The position numbers and the translations under genes are program-made. The notes below the pieces were generated by a model, which was not told the origin of the DNA, ran no database searches, and saw only the letters and a program-made list of their open reading frames with translations. Shown piece by piece: positions 1 through 9,602 of a stretch of 64,000 nucleotides of DNA. Source of the stretch: M3007 sp046329435 (GTDB taxonomy: Bacteria > Bacteroidota > Bacteroidia > Chitinophagales > Saprospiraceae); NCBI GenBank assembly GCA_046329435.1, contig JAXLUR010000008.1:248001-312000 (forward strand), in the 5' to 3' direction. Numbering within the stretch: position 1 is the first letter of the stretch; the number at the start of each line of letters is the position of its first letter.

Positions 1-1
1 C

Positions 2-1672
2 ACGGTGGTGCAAACCCAGCCGGGCGTGGGCGCCGCCTGCGACACGGTGGTGACCTATACGCTGAACGTGTTGCCTTTGCCGACGCGGGCCGAGACGATC
101 GAATTCTGTGCCGGCGAGTCGGTGGTGATCGGTGGAACGACGTACACGCAGCCGGGCACGGTGGTCGAAACCCTGCCGGGTCTGGGCGCTGCCTGCGATA
201 CGGTGGTGACGTACACGCTGACCGTGTTGCCCCTGCCTACACGCGCCGAGACAATCGGATTCTGCGCGGGCGAGTCGGTTACGATAGGCGGAACGACGTA
301 CACGCAGCCGGGCACGGTGGTCGAAATCCTGCCGGGCCTGGGCGATGCCTGCGATACCGTGGTGACCTACACGCTGAACGTATTGCCTTTGCCGACGCGC
401 GCTGAAACGATCGAATTCTGCGCTGGCGAGTCGGTTACGATCGGCGGAACGACGTACACGCAGCCGGGCACGGTGGTTGAAACCCTGCCGGGTCTGGGCG
501 ATGCCTGCGATACCGTGGTGACCTACACCCTGAATGTGTTGCCTTTGCCGACCCGCGCCGAAACCATTTCATTTTGCCCGAGTGAAACCATCGTTCTGGG
601 CGGCACCGCTTACACCCAACCCGGCACGGTGAGCCTCACGATCCCCGGCACAGCAGGCTGTGATACGGTGGTGACTTATACGCTACAATACCTGACGCCT
701 GCGCCATCAAATGTTTCCATCCAGTGTCCCGAAGCGGTGAACATCGGCATAGATCCGGGTGCAGGACCCACCCCGGCATTTTACAATATACCCGCGGCAG
801 CATCGGATTGCCCCTGTCCCGGCATCGCGGTATCACTGACAGAAGGTTTGCCCTCCGGCGCCCTTTTCCTGGCTGGTACCACCGAGGTTTGCTACACAGC
901 GCTCGACAGCTGTGGTAACTCGGCTTCCTGTTGTTTTGACGTAATCATACGCGAAGCGCAAGCCTGCGACATCAAAGAAATCGGCTGTATAAAGTACGAA
1001 TTGCTGACAATTACCGCCGATGCCGGCGGCAACCGCACTTACCGCATCCGGGTGACGAACAACTGCTCCAACGCGCTGATCTATACGGCCATTCAATTGC
1101 CCGACGGCATCACGGCGCTCAATCCGCCCAACCTCAGCGTATACGAGGCTCCGAGCGGTCGGCTGTACGACGTGCGCAACCCAAATTATTCACCATCTTA
1201 TTCCATCCGCTTTAAATCGACGGGCATCGGCATCGCCAACGGCCAGTCGGACATTTTCGAGTACACTTTGCCCGCGCAGGCACAGCCGCTTTATATTCAC
1301 ATTACCTCGCGGCTAAACCCGCAGATAATGTATGAAGCGCATCTGAACACGTTCAACTGTCCGATCGGGGTGACGCCGGACGGGGATAAAAGCACCAATC
1401 GGGAGGATGGTAATGCGCCCAACTGGTCGGCGCTCCGCTTGTACCCTAATCCCAACCCGGGCGTATTTACCGTTGAATTGAACGCGTCTCCGGCTCAGGG
1501 AACCCTTTTCCGGGCGACGGACCTCATGGGGCAACTTGTGCTGGAAAACCCGGCCGACCCGGATCGTACCCTACAAACCGTACAGGCTGGCGATTTGCCG
1601 CCCGGTTTGTATTTCCTGCAAGTCGTCGTCGAAGGGCGCGTGCAGGCGACGGCGAAATTTGTAAAACAATAG
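2..1672 (+). CDS. T9SS-exported repeat protein with HYR-like domain (5' partial)
   Basis: The frame is open from the left edge, so the start lies outside the window; 556 residues are visible. The N-terminal part is a tandem array of 52-residue units, each carrying FCAGESV, IGGTTYTQPGT and CDTVVTYTL, with two cysteines per unit. It is followed by a HYR-like domain (about residues 240-320: CPEAV near its start, CYTALDSCGN near its end). A short domain of unknown type comes next. The last ~75 residues are a type A T9SS sorting domain: LYPNPNPGVFTVEL, then GLYFLQVV, ending KFVKQ. The protein should be surface-attached or secreted through T9SS; the repeats suggest an adhesin-like stalk. No enzymatic domain is visible. 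The ligand is unknown. Confidence 0.85.
   Translation, partial: TVVQTQPGVGAACDTVVTYTLNVLPLPTRAETIEFCAGESVVIGGTTYTQPGTVVETLPGLGAACDTVVTYTLTVLPLPTRAETIGFCAGESVTIGGTTYTQPGTVVEILPGLGDACDTVVTYTLNVLPLPTRAETIEFCAGESVTIGGTTYTQPGTVVETLPGLGDACDTVVTYTLNVLPLPTRAETISFCPSETIVLGGTAYTQPGTVSLTIPGTAGCDTVVTYTLQYLTPAPSNVSIQCPEAVNIGIDPGAGPTPAFYNIPAAASDCPCPGIAVSLTEGLPSGALFLAGTTEVCYTALDSCGNSASCCFDVIIREAQACDIKEIGCIKYELLTITADAGGNRTYRIRVTNNCSNALIYTAIQLPDGITALNPPNLSVYEAPSGRLYDVRNPNYSPSYSIRFKSTGIGIANGQSDIFEYTLPAQAQPLYIHITSRLNPQIMYEAHLNTFNCPIGVTPDGDKSTNREDGNAPNWSALRLYPNPNPGVFTVELNASPAQGTLFRATDLMGQLVLENPADPDRTLQTVQAGDLPPGLYFLQVVVEGRVQATAKFVKQ
61..681 (+). repeat. 156-bp in-frame tandem repeats
   Basis: A 156-bp (52-codon) unit recurs with phases near 61, 217, 373 and 529. 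The first three full units are almost identical at DNA level, with mostly third-position changes. The fourth is diverged and a few codons shorter. A partial unit lies before position 61 and the array probably continues left of the window. The period and open frame show a coding array rather than an intergenic repeat. Confidence 0.9.
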
Positions 1673-1710
1673 AAGATCGAATCTGAAACATGGGTCATGT
1701 GAATTAGAGG

Positions 1711-1853
1711 TTTTCGAGGACAGAATTTTTTTTGACAGGATAAACAGGATTTATAGGATATACGCCGGCTCCGCCGGCTTACCTGTACACTGCGGCAAAG
1801 CCGCCATGAATCGATCCTGTTTATCCTGTCAAAAAATATTCTGTCCTCGAAAA
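1711..1853. repeat. Long inverted repeat, 40-bp arms, 39/40 match
   Basis: The arms at 1711-1750 and 1814-1853 are reverse complements with one mismatch; each contains the motif GACAGGATAAACAGGAT or its complement. The 63-nt centre holds two smaller hairpins, GCCGGCTCCGCCGGC and GCGGCAAAGCCGCC. It lies between two co-oriented T9SS cargo genes. An apparent upstream start for the next gene (GTG/ATG near 1806) falls inside the right arm, so it is unlikely to be the real start. No transposase is present. It may be a dispersed REP/MITE-like element, a terminator, or both. Confidence 0.85.
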
Positions 1854-1889
1854 TCCCTGATTCAAGTTGTGCTAAAAACTCTTTTTGCC

Positions 1890-4800
1890 ATGAAAACCTG
1901 CCTTTTTGCATGTGCGGCGGCTTTGGCGTTCGGCGCTGCTGTTCCCGCCGACGCCCAATTTTTTCCCGGAAAAACCCTCTTCGGTATACAAACCTTCTTT
2001 TATCCCACTCAGGCCGCGGACCTCAACGTCGATGGCTTTCCCGATCTGGTGGCCACTCGGAACGACGATCGTCGCGTCGTCTATTGGTACTGGAACGACG
2101 GTCAGGGGCGCTTCCCGTCCGAGCCTTCGGATTCGCTGGACATCGGGTTCGATCTTTTTCAGGTGGTCATCGCTGACCTGAACGGCGACGGATTTCCCGA
2201 CTTCGCTACCTGGGAATACGGCCCTTCCGACGGTCCGGTCATCTGGTATGCGGGCGACGGCCAGGGCCATTTTACCGAACAAGCCGCGCAATACTACGAC
2301 GGCATTCCGGTCGACGACTTTTTTGCCGCCGACATGGATGCCGACGGCGACCAGGACCTGATCCTGGTGGAGGATGCCATTTTCGCCGTCAACCTGCGTT
2401 GGGCGGCGAACGACGGGCAGGGCAATTTTTCCAATCCTCAACCCATCGCCACCCTGCCCACTTTTGCCTCACCCATTCATATCACCGACATCAATGGTGA
2501 TGGACTGTCCGATGTGCTCGTTTTGGGCATCCAAACCTTGTATCTCAACACCGGCGCCGGGGGCTTCGAGACCCACAATCTCACAACGAACGCCGGTGGA
2601 ACATTCGGGATTGGCGATGTGGAAGGCGACGGTGACCTCGACCTGTTCGCTTACACCGGTCAAATTGGCCAGGTCGCCCTGATCCGGAATACGGACGATC
2701 CCGTGCCGGGTACCTTCGTGATGGAGATTGTGCCGGTACCGGGCAACAGTCCAATGGCGGCGGCCGATTACGACGGCGACGGCGACCCTGACCTGATGAT
2801 GGTCAAAACCGGTCAATGGCTTAAAAACGACGGCACGGGTCAATTCGAGTTACAGGACAGTTTGAGTCCTAATCTGCTACCGGGACCTTCCAGTTACGGC
2901 CCGCAGCCCACTGTGGATTTTGACGGCGACGGTCGGCAGGAAACGCTGCTCAGCGGCTATGGCTGGGCGGCAAGGATAGGGGTTTCCGCAGCGGGCGGCA
3001 TGTATAGTGAGCTCCTCGTTCCCGAGGTCCTCGGCACCGGGAAAGTCGAATCATTCGATTACGACGGCGACGGCGATCTGGATATTGTGGCTGCTTCCGA
3101 CAAGTTGTACGTTTTTTCCAATCAGGGTGGCGGGCAGTACGGGCCCCGGCAGGATGTGGCGGGTTTGTCGTTTAACCCGGCGGCCATCGAATTCGCCGAC
3201 CTGGATGGCGATACGGACCGGGATATTCTGCTCAGGCGTCCTTATGATCCGTTCAATCTTGTTCACAGTTACTGGCTGCGCAATCTTGGCGGCGGCGCTT
3301 ATGCCTTGCCCAACGAGGTGCTGATTCCCAACCCTCAGCTGCGCGATCTCGATGGCGACGGGGATATGGATCTGTTGGGCGACCCTCCGCTGCAATTTGC
3401 TGAAAACGACGGCAACGGCAATTTCGGCGCACCGCATATCCTGTCGCAGTGTACGGGCATCCCGACCGCGGCCGACATGGACGGCGACGGCGACCTCGAC
3501 ATCGCCGTTTTCTGCAACACGAATATTTCCGTCTTTCAAAACGACGGCGCTGCCAACTTCTCGTTGTTGCAGGAATTAAGCCCGGTCGGCCCCTGGGGCC
3601 TATGCCATTGGGCCGATCTGGATCAATCCGGCCGGTTGGACCTGGTCGTAGTCACGGACAGTGCCGTGGCCTGGTCGCCCCGGCAGTCCGATGGCAGTTT
3701 TGGCGCGTTGCAAACCATTTACCAGGTGGGACTTAGTGTCATCGTAAGAGATCAGGTTCGGCTCGACGACCTCGACGGCGATGGGGACGTGGATATCGCC
3801 CTGAGCCTGCTCGACGACCACATTCTGATCCTGGACAATGACGGTACGGGTGTTTTTTCAACGTTTTATCAATTCAATGCCGGGATTTTACAAGATTTGA
3901 TCACCCTGGACGTGAACGGCGACGGAGCCCTCGATTTGCTTTTTTCCACACCTTACACGATCGGCTGGTTCGAAAACGTCGGCAAACGCGCTTTTATCGG
4001 GGGCGTCTGTTTTTGGGATAAAAACGAAAACGGACAGCGCGACCCGGGCGAGGCGCCGGTTCAGAACCAGGCACTGGCGCTTTCCCCTGAAGGCAAATTG
4101 ACGTTTACCGGGCCCGATGGCAAATTCCGGCTTTATGCCGACTCCGGGCAATTTACCTTGTCTGTCAGGCTGGATTCCTGCTGGCTGCTGACCAGCGATT
4201 CGGCGGTTTACCACCGTTTTTTTGACGGGGAAAACAACGTCGACGGCCTCGACTTCGGGCTGCAAAACACCGGCTTGGAGAAAAAACTCACCGCCTATCT
4301 CGCTGCCGGCCCAACACGTTGCGGCGCCGAAGTGGGTGTCGTGGTTTCCGTGCATAACGAAGCCTGCGCACCCGCTTTGGCGGTTTTTGATCTTTTCCTC
4401 GATTCGCTGGCGAGCTTTGTCAGCGCCGCGCCGCCACCCGATTCCGTGGCGCCGGGGCTGCTGCGCTGGCAAAGCGCCGACACCTTGCTGCCCGGTGCGG
4501 CTTTCGACATTTTGTTGCAGCTGAATGTCGCAGGCTTCGAACACCTCGGCGACACATTGAGGCTGCTGGGACTCGTCCGTACGCCCGACCCGACAGGGAA
4601 CCCTGCTCCTCCGGCAGATTCCGTGTTTTTAAGTTCCGTGATCAACTGCGCTTACGACCCCAACGACAAACTCGTCAGTCGAGCCACGTTGCCGGAAGGC
4701 TACGACGCGGCAGCCTCCGAACTGGTTTATACCGTTCGTTTTCAAAACACGGGCAACGACCTCGCTTTCAACGTTGTCGTACGTGACCCCCTCGCTCCTG

Positions 4801-5351
4801 AACTGGACTGGCGCAGTTTCCGGCCGCTGAGCGCTTCCCATCCCTATTCGGTCGAGCTCGATTCCGCAAGCCGAACAGCCATGTTTTTCTTCGATAACAT
4901 TCAACTGCCCGATTCCCTCTCGAACGAACCCGGCAGCCGCGGGTTGCTGCAGTTCGCCATTCGCCCGCTGGCCAGCCTTCCGCCCGAAACGGTTATCGCC
5001 AATCAGGCGGCGATTTACTTTGATTTCAACCCGCCCGTATTGACCAACTGGGCGGAGACCCGGGTGCAGGAGACGCTCACACTCCCCCTGGAACCGAAGC
5101 CGGGTGTTCGCCTGGTGATCATGCCCAACCCCAACGATGGAACGTTCGCCGCGGGCTGGTCCGAGCCTGCCGTGCCCGGTACCGTTTTCCGCATTGTCGA
5201 CCTCACCGGGCGCAGGGCGATGGAGCGAGACGTCGAGGCCAATGAGCAGCGGCAAAACATCGAGGCGAGTCAATTACCGCCGGGCTTGTACTTCCTGCAA
5301 GTTGTCGCCGGGGGTGAAGTGTTGGCCGCTGAGAAATTTGTGAAATACTGA
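1890..5351 (+). CDS. FG-GAP/VCBS repeat protein with SdrD_B-like domain and T9SS signal
   Basis: Predicted 1153-residue secreted protein. The start at 1890 is chosen because it begins a clean signal peptide (MKTCLFACAAALAFG, cleavage after ADA) and because frame further upstream lies in an inverted repeat. Residues ~30-700 contain about 14 calcium-binding-type loops of the form DxDGDGxxD (for example ADYDGDGDPDL, DYDGDGDLDIV), the mark of FG-GAP/VCBS beta-propeller repeats. Residues ~703-780 resemble an SdrD B-type domain (WDKNENGQRDPGE). About 915-1060 match the DUF7619-type domain often found before T9SS tails (YDPNDK, IYFDFNPP). The end is a type A sorting domain (MPNPNDGTF, GLYFLQVV, KFVKY). 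Likely surface or matrix protein; ligand unknown. Confidence 0.85.
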   Translation: MKTCLFACAAALAFGAAVPADAQFFPGKTLFGIQTFFYPTQAADLNVDGFPDLVATRNDDRRVVYWYWNDGQGRFPSEPSDSLDIGFDLFQVVIADLNGDGFPDFATWEYGPSDGPVIWYAGDGQGHFTEQAAQYYDGIPVDDFFAADMDADGDQDLILVEDAIFAVNLRWAANDGQGNFSNPQPIATLPTFASPIHITDINGDGLSDVLVLGIQTLYLNTGAGGFETHNLTTNAGGTFGIGDVEGDGDLDLFAYTGQIGQVALIRNTDDPVPGTFVMEIVPVPGNSPMAAADYDGDGDPDLMMVKTGQWLKNDGTGQFELQDSLSPNLLPGPSSYGPQPTVDFDGDGRQETLLSGYGWAARIGVSAAGGMYSELLVPEVLGTGKVESFDYDGDGDLDIVAASDKLYVFSNQGGGQYGPRQDVAGLSFNPAAIEFADLDGDTDRDILLRRPYDPFNLVHSYWLRNLGGGAYALPNEVLIPNPQLRDLDGDGDMDLLGDPPLQFAENDGNGNFGAPHILSQCTGIPTAADMDGDGDLDIAVFCNTNISVFQNDGAANFSLLQELSPVGPWGLCHWADLDQSGRLDLVVVTDSAVAWSPRQSDGSFGALQTIYQVGLSVIVRDQVRLDDLDGDGDVDIALSLLDDHILILDNDGTGVFSTFYQFNAGILQDLITLDVNGDGALDLLFSTPYTIGWFENVGKRAFIGGVCFWDKNENGQRDPGEAPVQNQALALSPEGKLTFTGPDGKFRLYADSGQFTLSVRLDSCWLLTSDSAVYHRFFDGENNVDGLDFGLQNTGLEKKLTAYLAAGPTRCGAEVGVVVSVHNEACAPALAVFDLFLDSLASFVSAAPPPDSVAPGLLRWQSADTLLPGAAFDILLQLNVAGFEHLGDTLRLLGLVRTPDPTGNPAPPADSVFLSSVINCAYDPNDKLVSRATLPEGYDAAASELVYTVRFQNTGNDLAFNVVVRDPLAPELDWRSFRPLSASHPYSVELDSASRTAMFFFDNIQLPDSLSNEPGSRGLLQFAIRPLASLPPETVIANQAAIYFDFNPPVLTNWAETRVQETLTLPLEPKPGVRLVIMPNPNDGTFAAGWSEPAVPGTVFRIVDLTGRRAMERDVEANEQRQNIEASQLPPGLYFLQVVAGGEVLAAEKFVKY

Positions 5352-5694
5352 CATACGGATTGGCCGGAGCATTGCCAAATTTCCTCGTTTTCCTGCCAGT
5401 CATCAGTATATAACAACCGACCCTCATTTCTGTCGGCAACCAGGGAGCCGCGGCATCTAATTTGTTGCCGGAAGACAGGTAACTAACCGTGGTGCACCTG
5501 GATTTGACGGCATAAGCTCCAACCAGATTTGTTTTTTTTAAAAGATAAAAAACCCGCCTGTAGGGGGCGTTAAACTACCTCCGGGCCGCTTCTGGGGAAC
5601 TTGTTTCCGGTTGCGGTCCGGACTTTTTTCCTGACATCTGCTTTGACCAAAGCCAGTTGGAAGAAGTGTGCATTGCTGTTTCAAAATCGTCCGT
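5352..5694. other. Intergenic stretch without a recognised gene
   Basis: 343 bp separate the FG-GAP gene from the following broken gene. I find no convincing coding frame, tRNA or strong intrinsic terminator. A T-rich/A-rich run near 5530-5555 followed by a GC-rich segment could be a weak structure, but the stem is only about four pairs. Confidence 0.5.
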
Positions 5695-6451
5695 ATGAGA
5701 AACCATTTACGCCTTTCCAAACCATTTTTCCGCCTGAGCGCGTTCCTTTTTTTATCCCTCCTGCTGTGTGGACGGGCCTCGGCACAGGCGCTGGTGTGCG
5801 CGGATTTTAATCAGACCTCCCTTGACTTTGAGTGCAAAGACACTGTTGGAATCCTGTTTCTGCGTTTCAAACCTTCCCGTATGGCAAGAATGTAGGCAGT
5901 TATGACAATGGCCATCATCAGCAGGTTTTTATTCGGGTCTTTGAGGTTGAGGTCTTCCAGATGATATCCATTGGTTTTCAGATGACGGAATCAGCACTAA
6001 ATAATGCACTTTTGCCTCCCCGATCGTCCAACTGGTTCAGTAGCAACGACCTTGAATGGATTCAACCATGTTAACTCCGACGGCAAGTTCATCGGCGGCC
6101 CCCTTTGCCTCTACGGCAAACCTCGTCGCCAACGACCCGGAAACCAGCTATGCCGACCCCGATACAGCCGCCGAACGCGGTTTTCCGGCATCTTCCGATC
6201 TGCGGGTCATGCCCAACCCTTTCTCCGATGCGCTCACCGTCGCCTTTGATCTCGAAACACCGTCCCGAGTCCAGGTGGTCCTGGCCGACCTGACCGGTCG
6301 TTTTGTATTTTTTGAAAAAGACAACTGGCTCGAAGCAGGCCCACAAAGCCTCGTTTGGAACACCGAAGACCTGCCCGGATGCGCTTATCTCGTGGGCCTG
6401 AAAGTGGAGGGCAAGGCCTGGACCTACCGGACAGTAATGTTGATGCGGTAG
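5695..6451 (+). pseudogene. Broken T9SS cargo gene (three frame changes)
   Basis: A signal peptide starts at 5695 (MRNHLRLSKPFFRLSAFLFL, ending RASAQ) and continues as ALVCADFNQTSLDFECKDTV before that frame stops. Protein-like sequence then continues in a second frame (about 5845-6015: YGKNVGSYDNGHHQQVFIRV). It returns to the first frame (about 6015-6110: TLNGFNHVNSDGKFIGG). A third frame (about 6105-6451) ends in a type A T9SS sorting domain (VMPNPFSDALTVAFD). The pieces join smoothly, for example ALNNALL into PDRPTGS, as expected for a ~250-residue secreted protein with three frameshifts. It is either a genuine pseudogene or contains assembly indels. Confidence 0.65.
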
Positions 6452-6540
6452 CGCCAATTTTTTCAATCCTGTGCGCGCCACGGCACTCATTGCTTACATT
6501 TACCCGGCGTCCGTTTGGAAAAACGCCCCGATCATGGTCT

Positions 6541-9500
6541 ATGCTACGCTTGCAAAATGCCGTGTCGTCCGCGCTTTGTTGTTTGTTAATCTTTCTTACG
6601 TCCGCAGCCGGCGCCCAGCACCCGCTGTGGCGCAATTTCACCATCAACGACGGCTTGCCCAGCAATGAAGTGTACAGCCTCATGCAGGACCGGCGCGGGC
6701 TCCTTTGGATCACCACCAACCAGGGCGTTTGTTACTTCAACGGCTACGAGTTCAGCCGCCCCGTCGATACGAGTACAAGCGTGGTCAGTTCGACATTCAA
6801 CCTCTGCGAAGACGCCCGAGGACGGGTCTGGTTTTCCCGGCTTCCCGCTTCGCTCTGGCTGGTCGAAAAAGATACTGTACGGCCCTGGCAGTACAATTCC
6901 ACACTTGCCGCTTACCAGAAAAACATTGGTTACACCGGCCATTTTTTGCCGGTTGGAGAAGATTCTGTTTGGGTGGAAATAGGCGGGAAGGGCATCCTGC
7001 AGGTCGGCCGCGGCGGCTCTTCCAGGTTTGTACAATCGCTGAATAAAGCGGGCATAAGCATCGCTCGTATCGGTGGCGCCCTGCTCGAAGTTGTTGAAGC
7101 TGACCCCGGGGCGGAAATGACGGACGGCCTGACCAGTACTCAGGGACAAACCGAGGCACTTTATTATTGGGAAAATGGCCAGGCTGTTCCCTTGGGGCGC
7201 TTTCCATTGAAAAATGCCGGGAAAGGCGTGCCGTTCAGGGCCTGGGGCCTGCGCAACGGCGATCTTATCCTGTGCTGCCAGCAAACATTTTACCTCGTAC
7301 ACGACAAGCGCCTGGTCTGGTACGGCCAGAAAGACGTGTATGTCGAGCAAATTGTAGAAGATACCGACGGCGCGATTTTGTTGTGCTCCGTGGCGGAGGG
7401 CACCAGCGGATTGCTCCGTTACGCATCCCAGGACCATTTTAAACGCGACGAGTTTGTAAATCTCCTGCCGGGCCATGCTGTGATGAGAATACTGCGCGAC
7501 CGCGAAGGCGGCTGGTGGGCGGGCACCAGCGATGCCGGTATTTTTTATTGTAAAAACCCCAAGCTCGACATTTACGATGCGTCTTCCGGCTTGCCTTCCG
7601 ACAATGTACAGCGACTGGCTTCCGATGGGCGTTATACCTACGCGGGGCTTCGCCCCTTCGATATTTATGCCATTCCGATGGCGGGCGGAGCGCCGCTTCG
7701 CCTGCCCTGGCCCCCCGGAACCGATTTCAAGGAACTGACGGATTTGCAATTCGATACCCTGACCGGACGCCTGTGGTGCGGCGCAGACCTTTGTTTTTGG
7801 GAAAATAACCGATGGACTTTTTCCGGAAAATCCTTCGACCTGACCGACCACCCGATCAACAGCATTCCTGCACAAAATATTACCCCTGACCCCGGCGTCC
7901 CGGCCTGGTGGGTCGATTACCGCTACAAATTTGCGCTGATCGACCGGCACAGCGGAACAGCAAGGAGTTATCACGAGGTCAGGGAACGAATCTTTGCCCT
8001 GGCGCCCAACCCCGACGGAACGATCTGGATGGCCACCCTGAACGGCCTGCGCCTTTGGCGCGGCGGCCTACTCGAACCCCCGCCTTTTCAGCACCCGGCA
8101 TTGCGTTTTCAACCCCGCGATGTGGAGAGATTGCCCGCCGTTGCGGGAGGAGGCATCGCGGTGGCGCTTCGCGGCGGCGGTATATTGATCTGCGACGCCC
8201 AGGGCCGATTCACCCATCTCGACGCCGGGCATGGACTAAGTTCCAACTCGATCAGCCGGCTCAGGGTCACTTCCGACGGCGTGATTTTTGGTTGCTCCAG
8301 TACGGGGCTAAACCGGCTCAGCCGACAGCCCGACGGGAGCTGGCACATAGAAACCCTGACGGTCAAACACGGTCTGCCTTCCAATCAGGTGAACGACGTG
8401 GTGCTTTCGGGGAATGAAATTTGGGTGGCTACCGACCGCGGTGTGGCCCATTTTAAATCGGGCATGCCGGCGGCAGAAATGTATCCGCCAGCGCTGGAGT
8501 CGCTTTTGGTCAATAATCGGGCTACGCCATTTAGCCCGGGAATGCAGCTCGACCACGACCACAACAACCTCAATATCCGTTTTCTTGCCCTGTATTTGAG
8601 GTCGGGCGGCGATATTCTTTACCGCTACCGATTGCTGGGCGCCGACACGGCGTACTCCTTTGCCCGGTCACGGGAAGTCGGCTATGCCGCCCTTCGTCCG
8701 GGCGACTACGTGTTTGAAGTGCAGGCGCAAAACGAAGACGGACAGTGGGGCCCCGCTGCCCGCTGGGCTTTCTCCATTCAGCCGGCCTGGTGGAATACGA
8801 TCTGGTTTCGTACGCTGCTGGTCTGTTTGTTTTGTGTGGGCGCCTGGTTGCTGTTTCGCGCACGTTTGCGGATCATCCGTAAGGAAACGGAAATTCGCGA
8901 GCGGATGCGCGATCTGCAATCCGCGGCACTGCGGGCGCAAATGAATCCGCATTTTATCTTCAACTGCCTCAACAGCATACAAAGTTTCATCGCCGAAAAC
9001 GACGCAGCGTCGGCGACGCGTTACCTCGCCCGTTTTGCCCGCCTGGTTCGGCTCGCCCTGCATGCCTCCATCGAAGGCCGCCATTCGCTCGCCGACGAGG
9101 TGGATATGCTCGATCACTACCTGGCGCTCGAACAACTGCGCTTTCACGGGAAGTTCAGGTACGAGATCGTCACGGCGGAAAATCTGGACAAGGAATGGAC
9201 GACTTTGCCACCCTTGCTGGTGCAGCCTTTTGTCGAAAACGCTATCCTGCACGGCATGAAAACCAGGGAAAAAGACGGCCTGATACAGGTTCGTTTTACA
9301 ACCGACGATCAGGATATGGTGGTTACGGTGACCGATAATGGCCCGGGTTTCGTATCTTCAAACGCAGAAAACCGGTCACAGGAAGCGCATAAATCGGTTG
9401 GCCAGCAACTCACCCGAAACCGCTTGACTTTATTGGCCGGACACGATCAGGCGCCCCGACTTCAGCAGGAAACCATTTTCGACGATCAGGGTAATCCGCT

Positions 9501-9546
9501 GGGGGCAAAAGTCATTATCCGGGTGCCGATGGAAAATAAAAATTAA
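6541..9546 (+). CDS. Propeller-sensor histidine kinase (LytS/YehU-type kinase domain)
   Basis: Predicted 1001-residue membrane sensor kinase. The start at 6541 gives a signal peptide (MLRLQNAVSSALCCLLIFLT, cleaved near AGAQ); open frame upstream overlaps the preceding gene and lacks such a feature. The periplasmic part carries two-component-regulator propeller repeats (INDGLPSNEVYSLMQDRRG, GLPSDNVQRLA, HGLSSNSIS, HGLPSNQVNDV), then a Y_Y_Y-like domain. One transmembrane helix lies near residues 755-775. The cytoplasmic His_kinase domain has an H-box MNPHFIFNCLNS with His804, an N-box-like PLLVQPFVENAILHG near 890-905 and a G-box DNGPGF near 930. Kinases of this family normally signal to LytTR-type regulators, but none is adjacent. 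The signal sensed is unknown. Confidence 0.9.
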   Translation: MLRLQNAVSSALCCLLIFLTSAAGAQHPLWRNFTINDGLPSNEVYSLMQDRRGLLWITTNQGVCYFNGYEFSRPVDTSTSVVSSTFNLCEDARGRVWFSRLPASLWLVEKDTVRPWQYNSTLAAYQKNIGYTGHFLPVGEDSVWVEIGGKGILQVGRGGSSRFVQSLNKAGISIARIGGALLEVVEADPGAEMTDGLTSTQGQTEALYYWENGQAVPLGRFPLKNAGKGVPFRAWGLRNGDLILCCQQTFYLVHDKRLVWYGQKDVYVEQIVEDTDGAILLCSVAEGTSGLLRYASQDHFKRDEFVNLLPGHAVMRILRDREGGWWAGTSDAGIFYCKNPKLDIYDASSGLPSDNVQRLASDGRYTYAGLRPFDIYAIPMAGGAPLRLPWPPGTDFKELTDLQFDTLTGRLWCGADLCFWENNRWTFSGKSFDLTDHPINSIPAQNITPDPGVPAWWVDYRYKFALIDRHSGTARSYHEVRERIFALAPNPDGTIWMATLNGLRLWRGGLLEPPPFQHPALRFQPRDVERLPAVAGGGIAVALRGGGILICDAQGRFTHLDAGHGLSSNSISRLRVTSDGVIFGCSSTGLNRLSRQPDGSWHIETLTVKHGLPSNQVNDVVLSGNEIWVATDRGVAHFKSGMPAAEMYPPALESLLVNNRATPFSPGMQLDHDHNNLNIRFLALYLRSGGDILYRYRLLGADTAYSFARSREVGYAALRPGDYVFEVQAQNEDGQWGPAARWAFSIQPAWWNTIWFRTLLVCLFCVGAWLLFRARLRIIRKETEIRERMRDLQSAALRAQMNPHFIFNCLNSIQSFIAENDAASATRYLARFARLVRLALHASIEGRHSLADEVDMLDHYLALEQLRFHGKFRYEIVTAENLDKEWTTLPPLLVQPFVENAILHGMKTREKDGLIQVRFTTDDQDMVVTVTDNGPGFVSSNAENRSQEAHKSVGQQLTRNRLTLLAGHDQAPRLQQETIFDDQGNPLGAKVIIRVPMENKN

Positions 9547-9602
9547 GATACTCCGTAACAAATCTGATCCCTCATGGATCAACATCAAACAAAAACTTCT
9601 GC

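Noticed and set aside
61..681. Regular direct repeats as a possible CRISPR array
   Set aside because: The period is 156 bp, there are no unique spacers, and the frame is open throughout.
1806..1889. Upstream in-frame start for the FG-GAP gene
   Set aside because: It lies in the arm of an inverted repeat and would bury the signal peptide behind 28 residues.
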